Below, in pieces: positions 21,250-31,790 of a stretch of DNA of 64,000 nucleotides; within the stretch, counting starts at the first letter, position 1; every line of letters begins with the position of its first letter. The stretch is taken from positions 16,452,095 through 16,516,094 of the forward strand of contig OX463856.1 of assembly GCA_949825065.1 (NCBI GenBank), read 5' to 3'. Both the position numbers and the translations under genes were made by a program. A model generated the notes under the pieces. That model had not been told where the DNA came from. It made no database searches and worked only from the letters and a program-made list of their open reading frames with translations. The DNA is from Odontocerum albicorne (lineage: Eukaryota > Arthropoda > Insecta > Trichoptera > Odontoceridae).

Positions 21250-21640
21250 AAAAATTCAACAATCGATCTATAAATGGAAAAGTTCCACGAAGAAAGAAGA
21301 ATCGCAACATTCATTAGACGCGGTAAAAGATATGGCTTTTAGTAAACCAAATTTGTCTCGCAAACGACAACCGAAAAATATATGGTTTATAGTTTCATCA
21401 TCCAGATTACAGTTACAGCCGGGACTCTCCACAATACCCATTATGCAAAGGTGACTAGTCATCACGCAGTGGCCCGTCCGCAAACGACACTTCCATCTTA
21501 TTCATTGTTATTATATTAAACCATTGTTTCAAAGGCATAGTTTGTTGGATTGATTTATATCTAGAGCCCTTATATGTACCAGTCATATCCCAAGTGCTTA
21601 CTCTTATTAAAAAAATATTGTAAGGAAGACTAGGGGAAAG
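21250..21640 (-). pseudogene. LINE ORF2 C-terminus with RNase H-distal segment
   Basis: The minus strand reads STWDMTGTYKGSRYK, TMPLKQWFN, then LRTGHCVMTSHLCIMG and VESPGCNCNLDDETINHIFF, followed by GCRLRD. The TGH...L..MG...SP.C.C...ETxxHxxxxC pattern is the zinc-knuckle-like end after the RNase H domain in I/R1/LOA-type LINEs. A stop interrupts the join between the two parts. This differs from LINE-K and LINE-P and may be the only copy in the window. Confidence 0.75.
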
Positions 21641-21684
21641 TAATTTGTTCAAGGATAAGGAAGAGAAACGAAGGAAAAATAGGA

Positions 21685-22215
21685 TGAAAGGATATTGTAA
21701 TTCGTTTTTCAAACATTGTTTATTCCGCTTTATGTAATGGTATAACCCTAGCGGTTTCGAGGTTTTTACCACATCATCAGGGAACACAAACAAGAGTCTT
21801 GTTTATGCTCCTCTTATAGTTATAACGGTATAGCCCAACCAGTTTCAAGATTTTTACCCCATCATCAGGGAGCACAAACATGACTGAATTACGTGTATGT
21901 TTGAACTGGTACTGAGATACACGCTTCTAATGGGGAAAATTCGGGTTGGATATTGTGGGTTGAGGGAGTCAGGAAACAGCTTCAGCAAGCAGCGGTGTGA
22001 TCTTGGCTTGCTGTAGTTGTCTTTCTGTACCCATAATCTCCAAGCAGAATTTTTAATGTTAGAAGAACATAATTCTGTATTGTTCGTGCTCCCCTGATGA
22101 TGAGGGGAAAACCTTGAAACCGGAGGGCTATACCGTTATATAAAGTGGAATAAACAGTGTTTGACAAAACAAATTACAATATCTTTAAACCTCCACAATG
22201 TTAATGCCTTAACTA
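21685..22215. mobile_element. PLE-1 cluster with three ribozyme-like cores
   Basis: Two partial minus-strand terminal repeats (21685-21800 and 21810-21880) and one plus-strand repeat (22080-22215) bracket 200 bases of Penelope 3'-region sequence. The middle part on the minus strand (gatcacaccgctgcttgctg) matches the region next to the GIY-YIG remnant at 29.0 kb. The outer ends are gatattgtaattcg on the left and aaattacaatatctttaaac with cacaatgttaatgccttaac on the right. Confidence 0.7.
22094..22137 (+). ncRNA. Hammerhead-ribozyme-like core in PLE-1
   Basis: CTGATGA (22094-22100), stem II gagg/cctt closing a ggaaaa loop, and GAAAC (22116-22120) are followed by cgg...ccg as a possible stem III and a GTT triplet. 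Minus-strand versions with CTGATGA and GAAAC lie at 21738-21780 and 21823-21868. Upstream, consensus copies have tttgtg that can pair with cacaaa downstream as a distal stem I; here that pairing is decayed. Confidence 0.5.
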
Positions 22216-23165
22216 TAACTAATAATATGATAAAAGGATATTAAGATTAATGTAATTTTATTTTAATTCTTCAAAGAAAGATGTGGTAAATGAGGTGCAG
22301 TGTGTTAGTATGTAAAAGAATGAAGAATACACCTGCAGATTCTACCTTATACAACATTCTTAAGTTATTATACATCCGTCATCGCTTCAATCTGCTTTGT
22401 GTCATTCATCGTCATTCCATGTATCGTTCTCGGTTTCGTTCAGAAAATTAGATGCGTACCATTTCTAAGAAAATCGTATATTGTACGTTGGGTAAGCCGC
22501 AGATATAACAGACAACGTTTCTTACATTAAACAAATTTTTCTTTTCACATCCCCTCCCCGATAGCGAAACAAGCTAAGAATAAACGTTGCTGCTAAAGAT
22601 CAAACGAAAATTGTACTAATTTCACACCATATGTCCATATGAAAATGTAAACAATTTGAGAAGCAGCTTCCTTATTTAAAATTTTAATAGAGCGGTCCAT
22701 TTCTTTCATCTCGTGAGTGAAGAACCACCCTGTATTTATTCGACCACAAAAAATATTCCAGAAATCTGCAACTGTCGGTACATGATAGCTTATCATGATT
22801 ATAAATCCATTAACTGGATCGATCTTATTTATTGCTATATTTTTTGCAAGTTTTCGTTACATTGATACATACGTGTACATCCCGCTAGAACCCAGATTTT
22901 TGTAAAAAAAGACACGTTCACTGCGTATAAAATGTCATACAGAGATGCTGAAAATTCGCGAATTTTTGAAAACCCATAACTTTGTTAAAAATCAAATTCT
23001 ACTTTCTATTGAAACATCATATAACAAGTGTATTCCTTCGTGTCTTCAAAACACATGAAACCGGCGACGAATCCTTATCGGGAGACGTTTATGAGTGCAC
23101 TCAACATTCAAGGCTATTTTGTATGGACACGAGAGCCGTGTTCGACGCAGTGAACGTGTTAAAGC
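22216..23165. other. Unassigned sequence
   Basis: No family used elsewhere in the window was recognised, and the ORFs are short. Confidence 0.4.
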
Positions 23166-23262
23166 CTCTTTAACATTCTGATTGTTTAGAAGAGACTGCC
23201 ACATGGCAATAATCCCGCCAGGTTGTATGGTATACAACGAAAGTGTTATACAATACAATACA
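23166..23262 (+). mobile_element. SINE-A 3' part
   Basis: It contains cctctttaacattctgattg, agaagagactgccacatggc, ccgccaggttgtatggtata and an acaatacaataca tail, close to the consensus end. Confidence 0.75.
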
Positions 23263-23304
23263 TGTCCAATCCTTTGTTTAGTACAAAATGCATAAATTAA
23301 TAAA

Positions 23305-23455
23305 TAATAATAAAAATATAATTTATATAGCGCCAGTTAGACAGCAACCACTCTTCAAGGGCGCTCTAGCTTGGGACTCGAACCCAATATTATTGTCATA
23401 TTAAAATATTGCAATGTAAATATATAATATAAGTTGAGTGTAAGGATATGAATTT
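23305..23455 (-). mobile_element. L2-like LINE 3' end
   Basis: The reverse complement contains tccttacactcaacttatat, aatattgggttcgagtccc, gagcgcccttgaagagtggt and ggcgctatataaattatat. This is one of the clearer examples of the terminus. Confidence 0.7.
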
Positions 23456-23545
23456 ACTTTTGTCGGGTTGGTCGGAAGAGATTGCCACCTCACAATAAGT
23501 CCGCCAGATTGTTTTTTACAATGCAGTATTCAATAAGTGAATAAA
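23456..23545 (+). mobile_element. LINE-P or SINE-A tail fragment
   Basis: The string cgggttggtcggaagagatt and ataagtccgccagattgttt match the shared tail. The ending (agtgaataaatc) is closer to LINE-P. Confidence 0.6.
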
Positions 23546-23755
23546 TCTTGTATTGTATTAAATTATACTTTCGTTGCGCACAATATAACCGTGCGGGATT
23601 ATTGCTATTTAGCAATCTCTTCCAGCGCACCGGAAAGATGTGTAACGGGCCTGACGGAAAAGCTGGTAATTTTTTTTTTAAATGACTCCCAACGGGCTTT
23701 GAACCCATGCCCCCTGGGCTGAAAATCAACAAGCCCATTGAGGCTGTTGTAGAAT
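23546..23755 (-). mobile_element. SINE-A copy
   Basis: The plus strand shows the reverse complement of the tail (cgtgcgggattattgctatt, agcaatctcttccagcgcac) and of the B box region (gggctttgaacccatgcccc). The A box is decayed. A LINE-K 3' scrap (cgtctctgcctacccgacag) follows at 23760-23815 on the plus strand. Confidence 0.7.
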
Positions 23756-23815
23756 TCGACTTTTTAAGTCTTGCGCTCTCTCGTCTCTGCCTACCCGACA
23801 GGAAAACTGCATTTT

Positions 23816-24825
23816 TTTAACCAAAGATTTCTTATAACTGAATCATAGAATTCTTAACCCTCAAACGATTCCGTTGATTTTGTATCCTTCAAAATCCCGT
23901 AATAAATTTAACATATGAATGAGACAGAAATATATGCAGTTCTGTTTACGTGACAAAGAAATGTTTATAAGTTTAACATAAAAACGTGCATCTCTTTTTC
24001 TTCCCAACCGCGGACCCGAGTAGAAGAGGACAAGACAAGTTTTAACCAAACAATCCACACCTTTTGCGCGGGGCCGCTCGGATCCCTTGAAAAAGCCGCC
24101 CTTTTACGCTTGGCTAGACTTGTTTGTTTATTTACACCGTACAGCCGGAGGATTAAATAACTTAGTACTCAGTATCAAATTGATAAAATCTTGAATGTGT
24201 GTCTATAAACTTGATATAGAACCCAAATTATACTTTGTGTATGTCTGATGGCATGGATGTCTTTATAACGCTTTTTGAGAGATGTTGCATGAAAATTATA
24301 GAGTAAATATTAACTGAATGGTATTGTGGTAAAAAGCTCATTAAATAAAACTTCTTGAAAAAAATAAAAATCAATGTTTTTTAAAGCACGTTCTAAATTA
24401 TAATATTACTGATTTTCAACACTGAAATCTATTTTATTCCTTGCATTGTATTTAATATGTTATTCTTATGGACACTTATTATTTAAAAAAAACATACATT
24501 CTAGAGATCTAAACATTTTCAAAAATATCATGCATAATGAATACGCACTCGTAGAGATTTTATTTCAAAATATTAAGATATACAACATAAAAAATATATT
24601 TGCACGTTGTTTTAAATAATATTTTATATCTAGTATATTATATTAATTTATTTTGTTGAATAAAATATGTTAAAATTATATTTAAATGGTTTATAACTAT
24701 ATATTCAATACAGGTTTTATTATTAGTAATTTGCAAGCAGCCTAACAGTATTTTTGGGTAATGGTTGTTGGTATTTTAAATGCAACCATTTTTGTTCGAA
24801 AATTATAAACACAAATGATGACCCT
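23816..24825. other. AT-rich sequence without recognised features
   Basis: Nothing recognised in this kilobase. Confidence 0.5.
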
Positions 24826-25790
24826 CTCTCAGTAATAGAAAAAAATGTCTACTGTATTACTACCGTAACTGGAAGTGCGTATTCAATGGGCTCAGGGTGA
24901 TAATGACAACACAACAAAATGATTTTTAAATTTAATTTGAATATAAAAGCGATACACTAGGTTGATAGCGGTTCAAGTAGGTTTGCCGTGTTGGTCCGAG
25001 AATGGCGCTAGGACGGCTTGAGGTGGGAGACAATGCTGGTCCAAGCAGGATGCCAGGGCAGCTCTAGATGGGTGACGATACTGATCCAGGTGAGGCGGGT
25101 CTAACAAACGGCAACGTTGGTCCGGGTGGGATGGCGAGGCGGCTCCAGTAGGTGGCAACGCTGGTCCAGGCGGGACGGCAGGGTGGCTCCAGGCAGCCGA
25201 GGATCAGTCACCAGCCGAGGACCAGTCACCAGCTAGCAACCGACCAGTCAAGACATCTCCACTCCAGCTCTTCAACTTTCTTCACGTGGCTGATTTCCCC
25301 AGCTGGTTTTGTTCTGCCTGGCCCACCGTTGCCGCCTGCTAGAGCCGCCTTGCCATCCCACCCGGACCAGGATTGGCGCTGCCTGGAGACACCCTGCCGT
25401 TCCGGCCGGGCCAGCGTTGCCACCTACTAGAGCCGCCTCGCCTGGATCAGCATCACCGCCCATCTTGAGCCACTCTGCCATCTTGCCTGGACCAACATTA
25501 CCACTCATCTAGGGCTGACCTGTCGTTCTGCTTGAACAAGATTCCCCGCCAATCACAAACCACCCTAGCGCCATTCTCAGGCCAACGCGGCTTACCTACC
25601 TGAACCGCTATCGGTCTACTGTGCCGCCTTTATATTCAAAATAAATTTAAAAATCATTTTGTTGTGTTGTCATTGTCGCCCTGAGCCCCTTGAATACGCT
25701 TCTCCAGTCACGGTAGTAGTACCGTTGAGACATTTATTTTTTCTATTACTGGGAGGTAGACATTTATTTTTTCTATTACTGGGAGGTATC
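24826..25790. mobile_element. Foldback-type element with tandem 45-bp units in inverted arms
   Basis: The two outer segments are inverted copies: left cagtaatagaaaaaa, gacaacacaacaaaatgatt, gagaatggcgctagg; right is the reverse complement near 25560-25790. Each arm then enters GC-rich tandem units of about 45 bases that start ggtccaggcgggacggcagg-like in the left arm and are reversed in the right arm. The centre (25200-25310) is unpaired. This plan resembles Drosophila FB elements. The GC-rich small ORFs within (G, P, A-rich) are by-products of the repeats. The right end carries an extra 36-base duplication (acatttattttttctattac). Confidence 0.75.
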
Positions 25791-26607
25791 AAGATTAGTT
25801 TCTTGTTTACAAAAAAATAAAGATAAATAAGTGATTTGTAGAGAAACCTGAAGGGATTAACATTATTTTACTTCATCTTACTTTTGGCAAATACAGTCAC
25901 ATATAAGATTGAATGTTCCAGAAAAAAATGTTTGTCTTTTATTAATAGACAACGATTTGGGAATTTCGTATATTATACAATATATCGTGGCAATTTTCTC
26001 GTTTAACGTTATGCATCTTGTGTACATGCGTTATATATATACGAGTAATAACATATATATTTCTCTCAAAAATTATAATTTTCACAATAAAATAAAAATT
26101 ATTAAAATTTATTCACCAATTTCTGAATCAATTTACATGATATTCCTTTAAAATGAGAGTTTCATTTCGGTATGCAATTATTAAAATATTTCAGGCAAGA
26201 TAGGTAAAATTATAATTCTGTCTTGATATAAAATGGGTAATTTAGTTTTTGAATAAAAAAAAACTTCATGAGGTAAATATTTATAAATCAGCAGTAAAAA
26301 AATACTTCCTGTTTATTCCCAAGCAAAATTTAAAATTAAAATAATTTATTAACAATTTTGACTTGTTAAATTCTTCTCGAGGTACAGTCTCCTGTCAAGG
26401 GTTGACCACCGTCATGGAAATCCTTGTTCTGTTTATTTGCAGCCTAGGACAACTCAGTGGAACTGCACCCAAACCATGCCCGCACGTTCTTAAACCATGA
26501 AAGCTAATTTTTCCGCCTCCTTTGCCATTTATTTTTCCATAGATGATCAATTGTGTTTTGATGTATTTTGTTTCAAATTATTCAAAGAATATTACTAATT
26601 TGAAACA
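25791..26607. other. AT-rich sequence with one GC-richer stretch
   Basis: Around 26385-26525 the sequence is GC-richer. A pyrimidine-rich tract and ttatttgcag|cctaggac look like a splice acceptor. Frames after it stop within 20 codons. I regard it as an old repeat piece or a 3' exon too weak to call. Confidence 0.3.
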
Positions 26608-26670
26608 CAGTGAACTCTCAATTATCCAGTGTCGCATTAACTAGGTTGTGTATTAAACGGGGCAGTAAAA
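26608..26670 (+). mobile_element. Pogo-like terminal fragment
   Basis: cagtgaactctcaattatcc and gtgtcgcattaactaggttg match the left end at 4781 (cagtaaactctcgattattc, gatcgcattaaccacgttg). No partner end was seen nearby. Confidence 0.5.
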
Positions 26671-26760
26671 AATGACATCAATGAAAAAATACGTCATTTA
26701 TTAGAATCCTGGTCGATGACGTCGTAAATTATTATTTGGTGCATTTAGATTCAACGTTTA

Positions 26761-27613
26761 CTTTTTTTATGTAAGCGGGCGTGCGCATCACTCAAAATTA
26801 TTAATTTAAATTACATGTATTGTATTACTATTTGGTTACATACAGTACAACCTGGCGGGTTGACAAATTTTACTCAGTAGTACATTCAAATACTTAGAAA
26901 TGACATAAAACGCGCTTTATTTGCACTAATATTTCACCAAAGAAATTGACAAGTACGACAAAGTTGTGTATAATCTGCCTAAGAGAAGCATTTTGTAACA
27001 TGATTTCATACATTTTAGGTAGATAACTATCATTATTGATACATTTGTGCATGTATTATCCAAGAGTTACGCACTAATGTAGCTTTTGTTAAACAAATCG
27101 ATGCACTATAAATCAAAATTCGACAAGATTGGCTCATTAATGCGTTCAAATACCATTAAACGACATTAAATATATTTTAATTGCACACTGGTGCAAAGCA
27201 ATAAATTTAACCTAACAAAATGTTAAATTGTGAATTATCTGCCTAAAGGAGGCACTTTCATCCATTTATGTAATATTATTTGATAAACTTAAAACAGAAA
27301 ACCGTAATTTTTATACATTCGTATATGTATTCTCCAAGTGGCAATTATGCCACTTTTGTTACGTTAATCGACGCAAACTTGGCTCAGCAATGCATTCATA
27401 TACCATGTAATGCGTTTTATTTGCACCAATAGTGGCAATCTTTTTCAAACAACCAGAAATATGTTGAACAGGCCTTGAGGGAAATACTTTTTGAGTGCGT
27501 TCAGAGAATCAGTGGTAATTTTTTATGCAAGCGGGCGTGCGCATCATTTCAAATTGTTAATTTAAATTACTTGTATTGTATTACTATTTCGTTATAAACA
27601 TACAACCTGGCGG
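26761..27613. repeat. Duplicated block enclosing about 2.3 units of a 250-bp repeat
   Basis: A segment with aagcgggcgtgcgcatca and a reversed SINE-A end occurs at 26761-26868 and again at 27507-27613. Between them, related segments start near 26871, 27131 and 27381. They share attcaaatac-like, gcgctttatttgcac, tgcctaa(a)g(a)gagcac-like and cgatgca(c)-like pieces. The spacing is about 250-260 bases. It looks like a tandem array that grew from a SINE-bearing unit. Confidence 0.6.
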
Positions 27614-27770
27614 GTTTATTGCCATCTGACCATCTCTTTCAACCTGCCAGACGGATGTTTATGAGACTTTGAATAAAAACTAAACAGAAATTATAAAAAA
27701 AACCTGAGTACCAACGGGAATCGAACCCGTAACTCCCGGGCTGATTAAAAGAAGGAACAAAACTTTTCGT
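27555..27770 (-). mobile_element. SINE-A copy, nearly complete
   Basis: The plus strand has aacctggcgggtttattgcc, atctctttcaacctgccaga and accaacgggaatcgaacccg, the reversed tail and B box. The A box region is replaced by an unrelated AT-rich piece. Confidence 0.75.
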
Positions 27771-28661
27771 TCCAAAAGTGTTAATACTTAAGTAGCACGG
27801 TCTATCAGGTACGCCGTATCCTCTTCCATCAATGCACGTCGAAGACATCTATCATGTTTATGCCCTTCTTTCTCATCATCCATGTTTGCACTCCACACAT
27901 TGCTATGGAGAATATCAGTGACTTATATAAAGCACAATTAACTAAATTTATTGTTTAAAAAAAACAAAGAAACCAAAACTTAAGTTTGTTTAAATACTTT
28001 CTTCACTTTGTAAAAACTAAAAATATTCAATGTTGTACTAGGGGGGCTTTGCGTTTTTATAAAACGCTACAAGGGGTCGTTGGTAAACAAAAGGTAGATA
28101 CACCTTTGTGAATAGCAACCATAAATTAAAAATAAATATTATTTGTACAATGTTTCTTATTGAATTAAGTTTCTAGTTAATTCCATTGACCACACACCCA
28201 ACTATGTACCAACAACTATCTCATTTTTTCAAAGAAACACGCTCATAAAATTAAAACCGTTTGTCCGACACTCTTACCCAGATCTTTCGACATTGTTAGA
28301 TTTTCCAATTACAGGGAACGGAAGCTTTCTTGACACCTCCATCGACAATGTTTTTGAAAGCCTTTTAGAGCGCAGGCTCTAATTTAAGTAACCATAAAAA
28401 CGTATTGTTAAACCTGCCTCTAAGGTGTTAATATTTGACTTAACTTGGATCTGTAGGGACTGAGATAAACTTGGAAAACGGTAGTTAGTAAACAAAATAT
28501 TGTTTCGTAAACAAAAAAAAATTCTAGGTAATCCAAAGTCACACACAATCCAATTATACACAATCCAAAATTCATTAAAATAAACGACATTTTAGCAAAT
28601 AATATTGACACCCGATTGGTTTCAGCGTCAAAATGAAGTACATCAAATATGAAGTATCATG
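27771..28661. other. Unassigned sequence
   Basis: Short ORFs only; nothing recognised. Confidence 0.45.
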
Positions 28662-28790
28662 GCGCCCCTCATGGTCCAGTTGGTAAGGCGCCTGTATTCT
28701 ACCTCGGAGATTGCGGTTTTGATTATCGTTGGTATCTGATTAAAAAATGGTTTCTTTCTGTTTTCACTTTAACCTCTTGAGACCTGAATT
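28662..28790 (+). mobile_element. SINE-A head and body
   Basis: It reads ctcatggtccagttggtaag, ctcggagattgcggttttga, then ttctgttttcactttaacct. The tail is lost. Confidence 0.7.
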
Positions 28791-29004
28791 CATTCAAATA
28801 TTTTAAACAAAATATTCTTTCTTGTGAGTGTATTATTTACACTAAATGCAACGTTATGTCGTATTAGTTTAGATAGATGGTGCCGAAAAGGTTCGAAATC
28901 GATAATATAGTATCATACACTTCATTTGGAATCATTAGCAACAGAAATATACTACAAATTTTTATACAAAGCGCATATTAACTTTGTGTCCATTGTAAAC
29001 ATTC
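28791..29004. other. Unassigned AT-rich sequence
   Basis: Nothing recognised. Confidence 0.4.
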
Positions 29005-29330
29005 AGGTTGAGGACTGTGAGTGAAGGGAGGGAGGAGACAACCTCAGCGAGCAGTGGCGAGATTCTTGGAATATATAGTATGTGCTGACTTATAAATTTC
29101 TAGGGCTTCTAATCTGCCCAATTTATTTCCGTTACTACTGATATGTAAGAATTTGACACCATCGATAGAAAATGTATGGTTTTCACGGTGACAATGATTA
29201 GCCATTTCAGAATAAATTAGAGGATTTGTTAAGGCGGATTTGTGTTCACGAAATCTCTTTTCGTTTCGTTTGATAAAAAACAAATTACAATGTTTTTAAA
29301 CTTTCACAATGTTAATGCCTTAACTATAAA
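29005..29330 (-). mobile_element. Penelope-like element remnant
   Basis: On the plus strand this ends with ttgataaaaaacaaattaca and aatgttaatgccttaactat, the PLE-1 outer sequence. It begins with aacctcagcgagcagtggcg, the region shared with the PLE-1 cluster at 21.98 kb. The GIY-YIG remnant is in the middle. It links the palindromes to an autonomous Penelope-type protein. Confidence 0.7.
29044..29283 (-). pseudogene. GIY-YIG endonuclease domain, C-terminal part (Penelope-like)
   Basis: The frame reads KRFREHKSALTNPLIYSEMA, NHCHRENHTFSIDGVKF, LHISSNGNKLGRLEALEIYK. The FxxHxxA...YSxxAxHCxxxxHxF...LHxxxxGxxLxxLExLEIxK pattern is typical of the GIY-YIG domain at the end of Penelope-like retroelement proteins. 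This domain cuts DNA for integration. The N-terminal GIY and YIG motifs and the whole RT are missing, so it is a 5'-truncated remnant about 75 codons long. The start Met is not a true start. Confidence 0.75.
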
Positions 29331-29504
29331 TAATACATACACGTATATTGAATTTGAATATAGCTATTAATATTAAATTATTTTAAACTTTGTCTTTACT
29401 CTGTTATAATATTAGCACTGCTTTTTTATTTCTACAAGTTAGTTTGAAAAGTATTTTTGTCAATAATTTAAAGTATTTGTATTAACTTATCATACACGTA
29501 CATA

Positions 29505-29690
29505 AGCAATACAATGGTATTATTACCACGTGGCTATCTCTTCCAACCCACCAGAGAGATGTGTATGAGGTCTTAAGTGAAAATCAGACTTAAAACCTTT
29601 TTTTAAATCTAAGTTTCAGCGGGAATCGAACCTACAACTTCCGGGTTGGAAGACAGGCGTCTACCAACTATTTTGCGATTACAACTTTTC
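29505..29690 (-). mobile_element. SINE-A copy
   Basis: The plus strand has gtggctatctcttccaaccc, cagcgggaatcgaacctaca and ccgggttggaagacaggcgt, the reversed tail, B box and anticodon-like region. Confidence 0.8.
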
Positions 29691-30049
29691 TGCGATTGCT
29701 TAGATTAGACCACCACCGACCACGATTCTCAACAGCTCTTTAATAACTTTTTATTACAAGTCTTTTATATCTTTGGAGATATTGTTTTCCGATTTCAATC
29801 TTTGCTAGTCAACGTCAAGTTGTTATTTGCGCTTGCCATTTAATGGGCGCATCCCTATCTAACTAGTTTCGATATTTCAAATAACTTGAAGTAAGGTTGA
29901 ATAATATGTTAACGATTCAATATATAATTTAACTTTCGTATTAAAATATTATAATGTTCTGTATTTTTATCAAACAGTTAAATTCATTTCACCAGCAAAT
30001 GACCATTAAAAAAAAAACGTTACAAAACTAAATATTATACCTCCTTCGT
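29691..30049. other. Unassigned AT-rich sequence
   Basis: Nothing recognised. Confidence 0.45.
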
Positions 30050-30620
30050 CCGTTTATGATAGCGAAATAATGCCTGTAAAAAAATGGTATCAATTATATT
30101 GCCTGTGAACAAAAATTACCAGTCTCATTGACTAATAAAGAGGTACCTGTAAAAACATGCTATAGCATTAACGTTGCCTGTAAAATAATGATACTTATAA
30201 CATGGTTTATAAAAATGGTCCCAGTTACATTGCCGATAAAAAAATTGTATCAATTATACTGCCTGTAAAAAAATTTACTAGTCTCATTGACTAATAAAGA
30301 GGTACCTGTAAAAATATGCTAACATTGACATCGCCTTTAAAAACGAGACCAGTTACATTGACTATAAAAAATAGTACTAGTTCAGGAACTGTAAAAAATG
30401 GTACCAGCTACATTGCATTTAAAAAAATACTAGTTACATTGTATGTAAAAAAATGGTAGTAGTTACATTGCCTGTAAAAATGGTACCAGTTACATTGCCT
30501 GTATAAAAATAGTACCAGTTACATTGCCTGTATAAAAATGGTACCAGTTTCATTGCCTGTATAAAAATGGTACCAGTTACATTGCCTGTATAAAAATGAT
30601 ACCAGTATATTGCCATTTTT
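30050..30620. repeat. Minisatellite of about 29 bp, 15-20 units
   Basis: The unit tgcctgtataaaaatggtac plus cagttacat is nearly perfect between 30470 and 30600 and decays leftward. A longer element (tgactaataaagaggtacct) appears twice, at 30129 and 30289, showing a higher-order duplication. The minus-strand frame with repeated YWY/GTIF residues is a by-product. Confidence 0.85.
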
Positions 30621-31404
30621 TTTGCCCCAGCTTCCGGAGTATAAATACTTAACGATTGCAAGAATTACTTAACGATTGCAAGAACGATTGCAAAATTTGA
30701 TAATTTTCATCGTTTTAGAGGGTAGAAATTCTCAGTAAAACATTAAAAAATCCTTGTTTTTTAATTTTAAAATTTCACGAACTTATACAATCAATAATGA
30801 AAAAAATGGGAAAGGCCAACGTGTGCCTTGAAATTATTTTCAAATAATTTTCCGGTTTCTTTTATTGCTTCAATTAACGGAACCATAACTTTTTTATGAG
30901 AACTGTGAGTTAAACTCAACCTAGCCATCATAGTTAAAGGCTAGGCAATTTCAACCACTATATTCAATTCAAGACTTGTTTTATATCTCAATATACCATT
31001 TCATTGAATGTTAATCTGAACTGCCTTGCAGTAATGTGCTAAGTCATTGAGCTTGAACCTTCTCGTTTAATCTTACATACACGTATCTGTCGTTTTGTCC
31101 CTTTTTATGAATTGTTTTTATAATATTTCCATGGTGTTTTTGTTAATGTGAATTGTTTTTATAATATTTTCTTGATGTTTTTGTTTTGAATCATCAATGT
31201 AAAATAATAATTGATTGATCTATAACTATTAAAAATATTTTTTAATAATTATTTCGTTTTACTTTCAACTATACAATATTTAAAATTCAAACCTTAGGGT
31301 ACAAGTATGATATATAAAAATGCAAAAAAAGACACCATTTTGTGGATATAGAACCACTTCGCTAGGCAAGGCTTGTAACGAAGTGGTCTCATTCCTTCAT
31401 CACC
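30621..31404. other. AT-rich sequence, no gene
   Basis: The only structure seen is a duplicated gaattgtttttataatattt near 31108 and 31150. Confidence 0.45.
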
Positions 31405-31508
31405 AATTTCATTGTATTGTACAGGGTGGGGCACGAATATTACTACAAAAACAAATGTTAATATTTTTGTTATTTAAAAAATAAACTTTTTTTTCAGAAT
31501 AAAAAGCA

Positions 31509-31788
<280 letters not shown>

Positions 31789-31790
31789 CA

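Noticed and set aside
25152..25512. Several G/P/A-rich ORFs on both strands
   Set aside because: They are explained by GC-rich 45-bp units in the foldback arms. Open frames on both strands at once argue against a gene.
26385..26525. Splice-acceptor-like site followed by a GC-richer stretch
   Set aside because: All forward frames stop within about 20 codons and there is no matching donor, so an exon call is not supported.
30434..30661. 75-codon minus-strand ORF with repeated YWY and GTIF residues
   Set aside because: It is a by-product of the 29-bp minisatellite.
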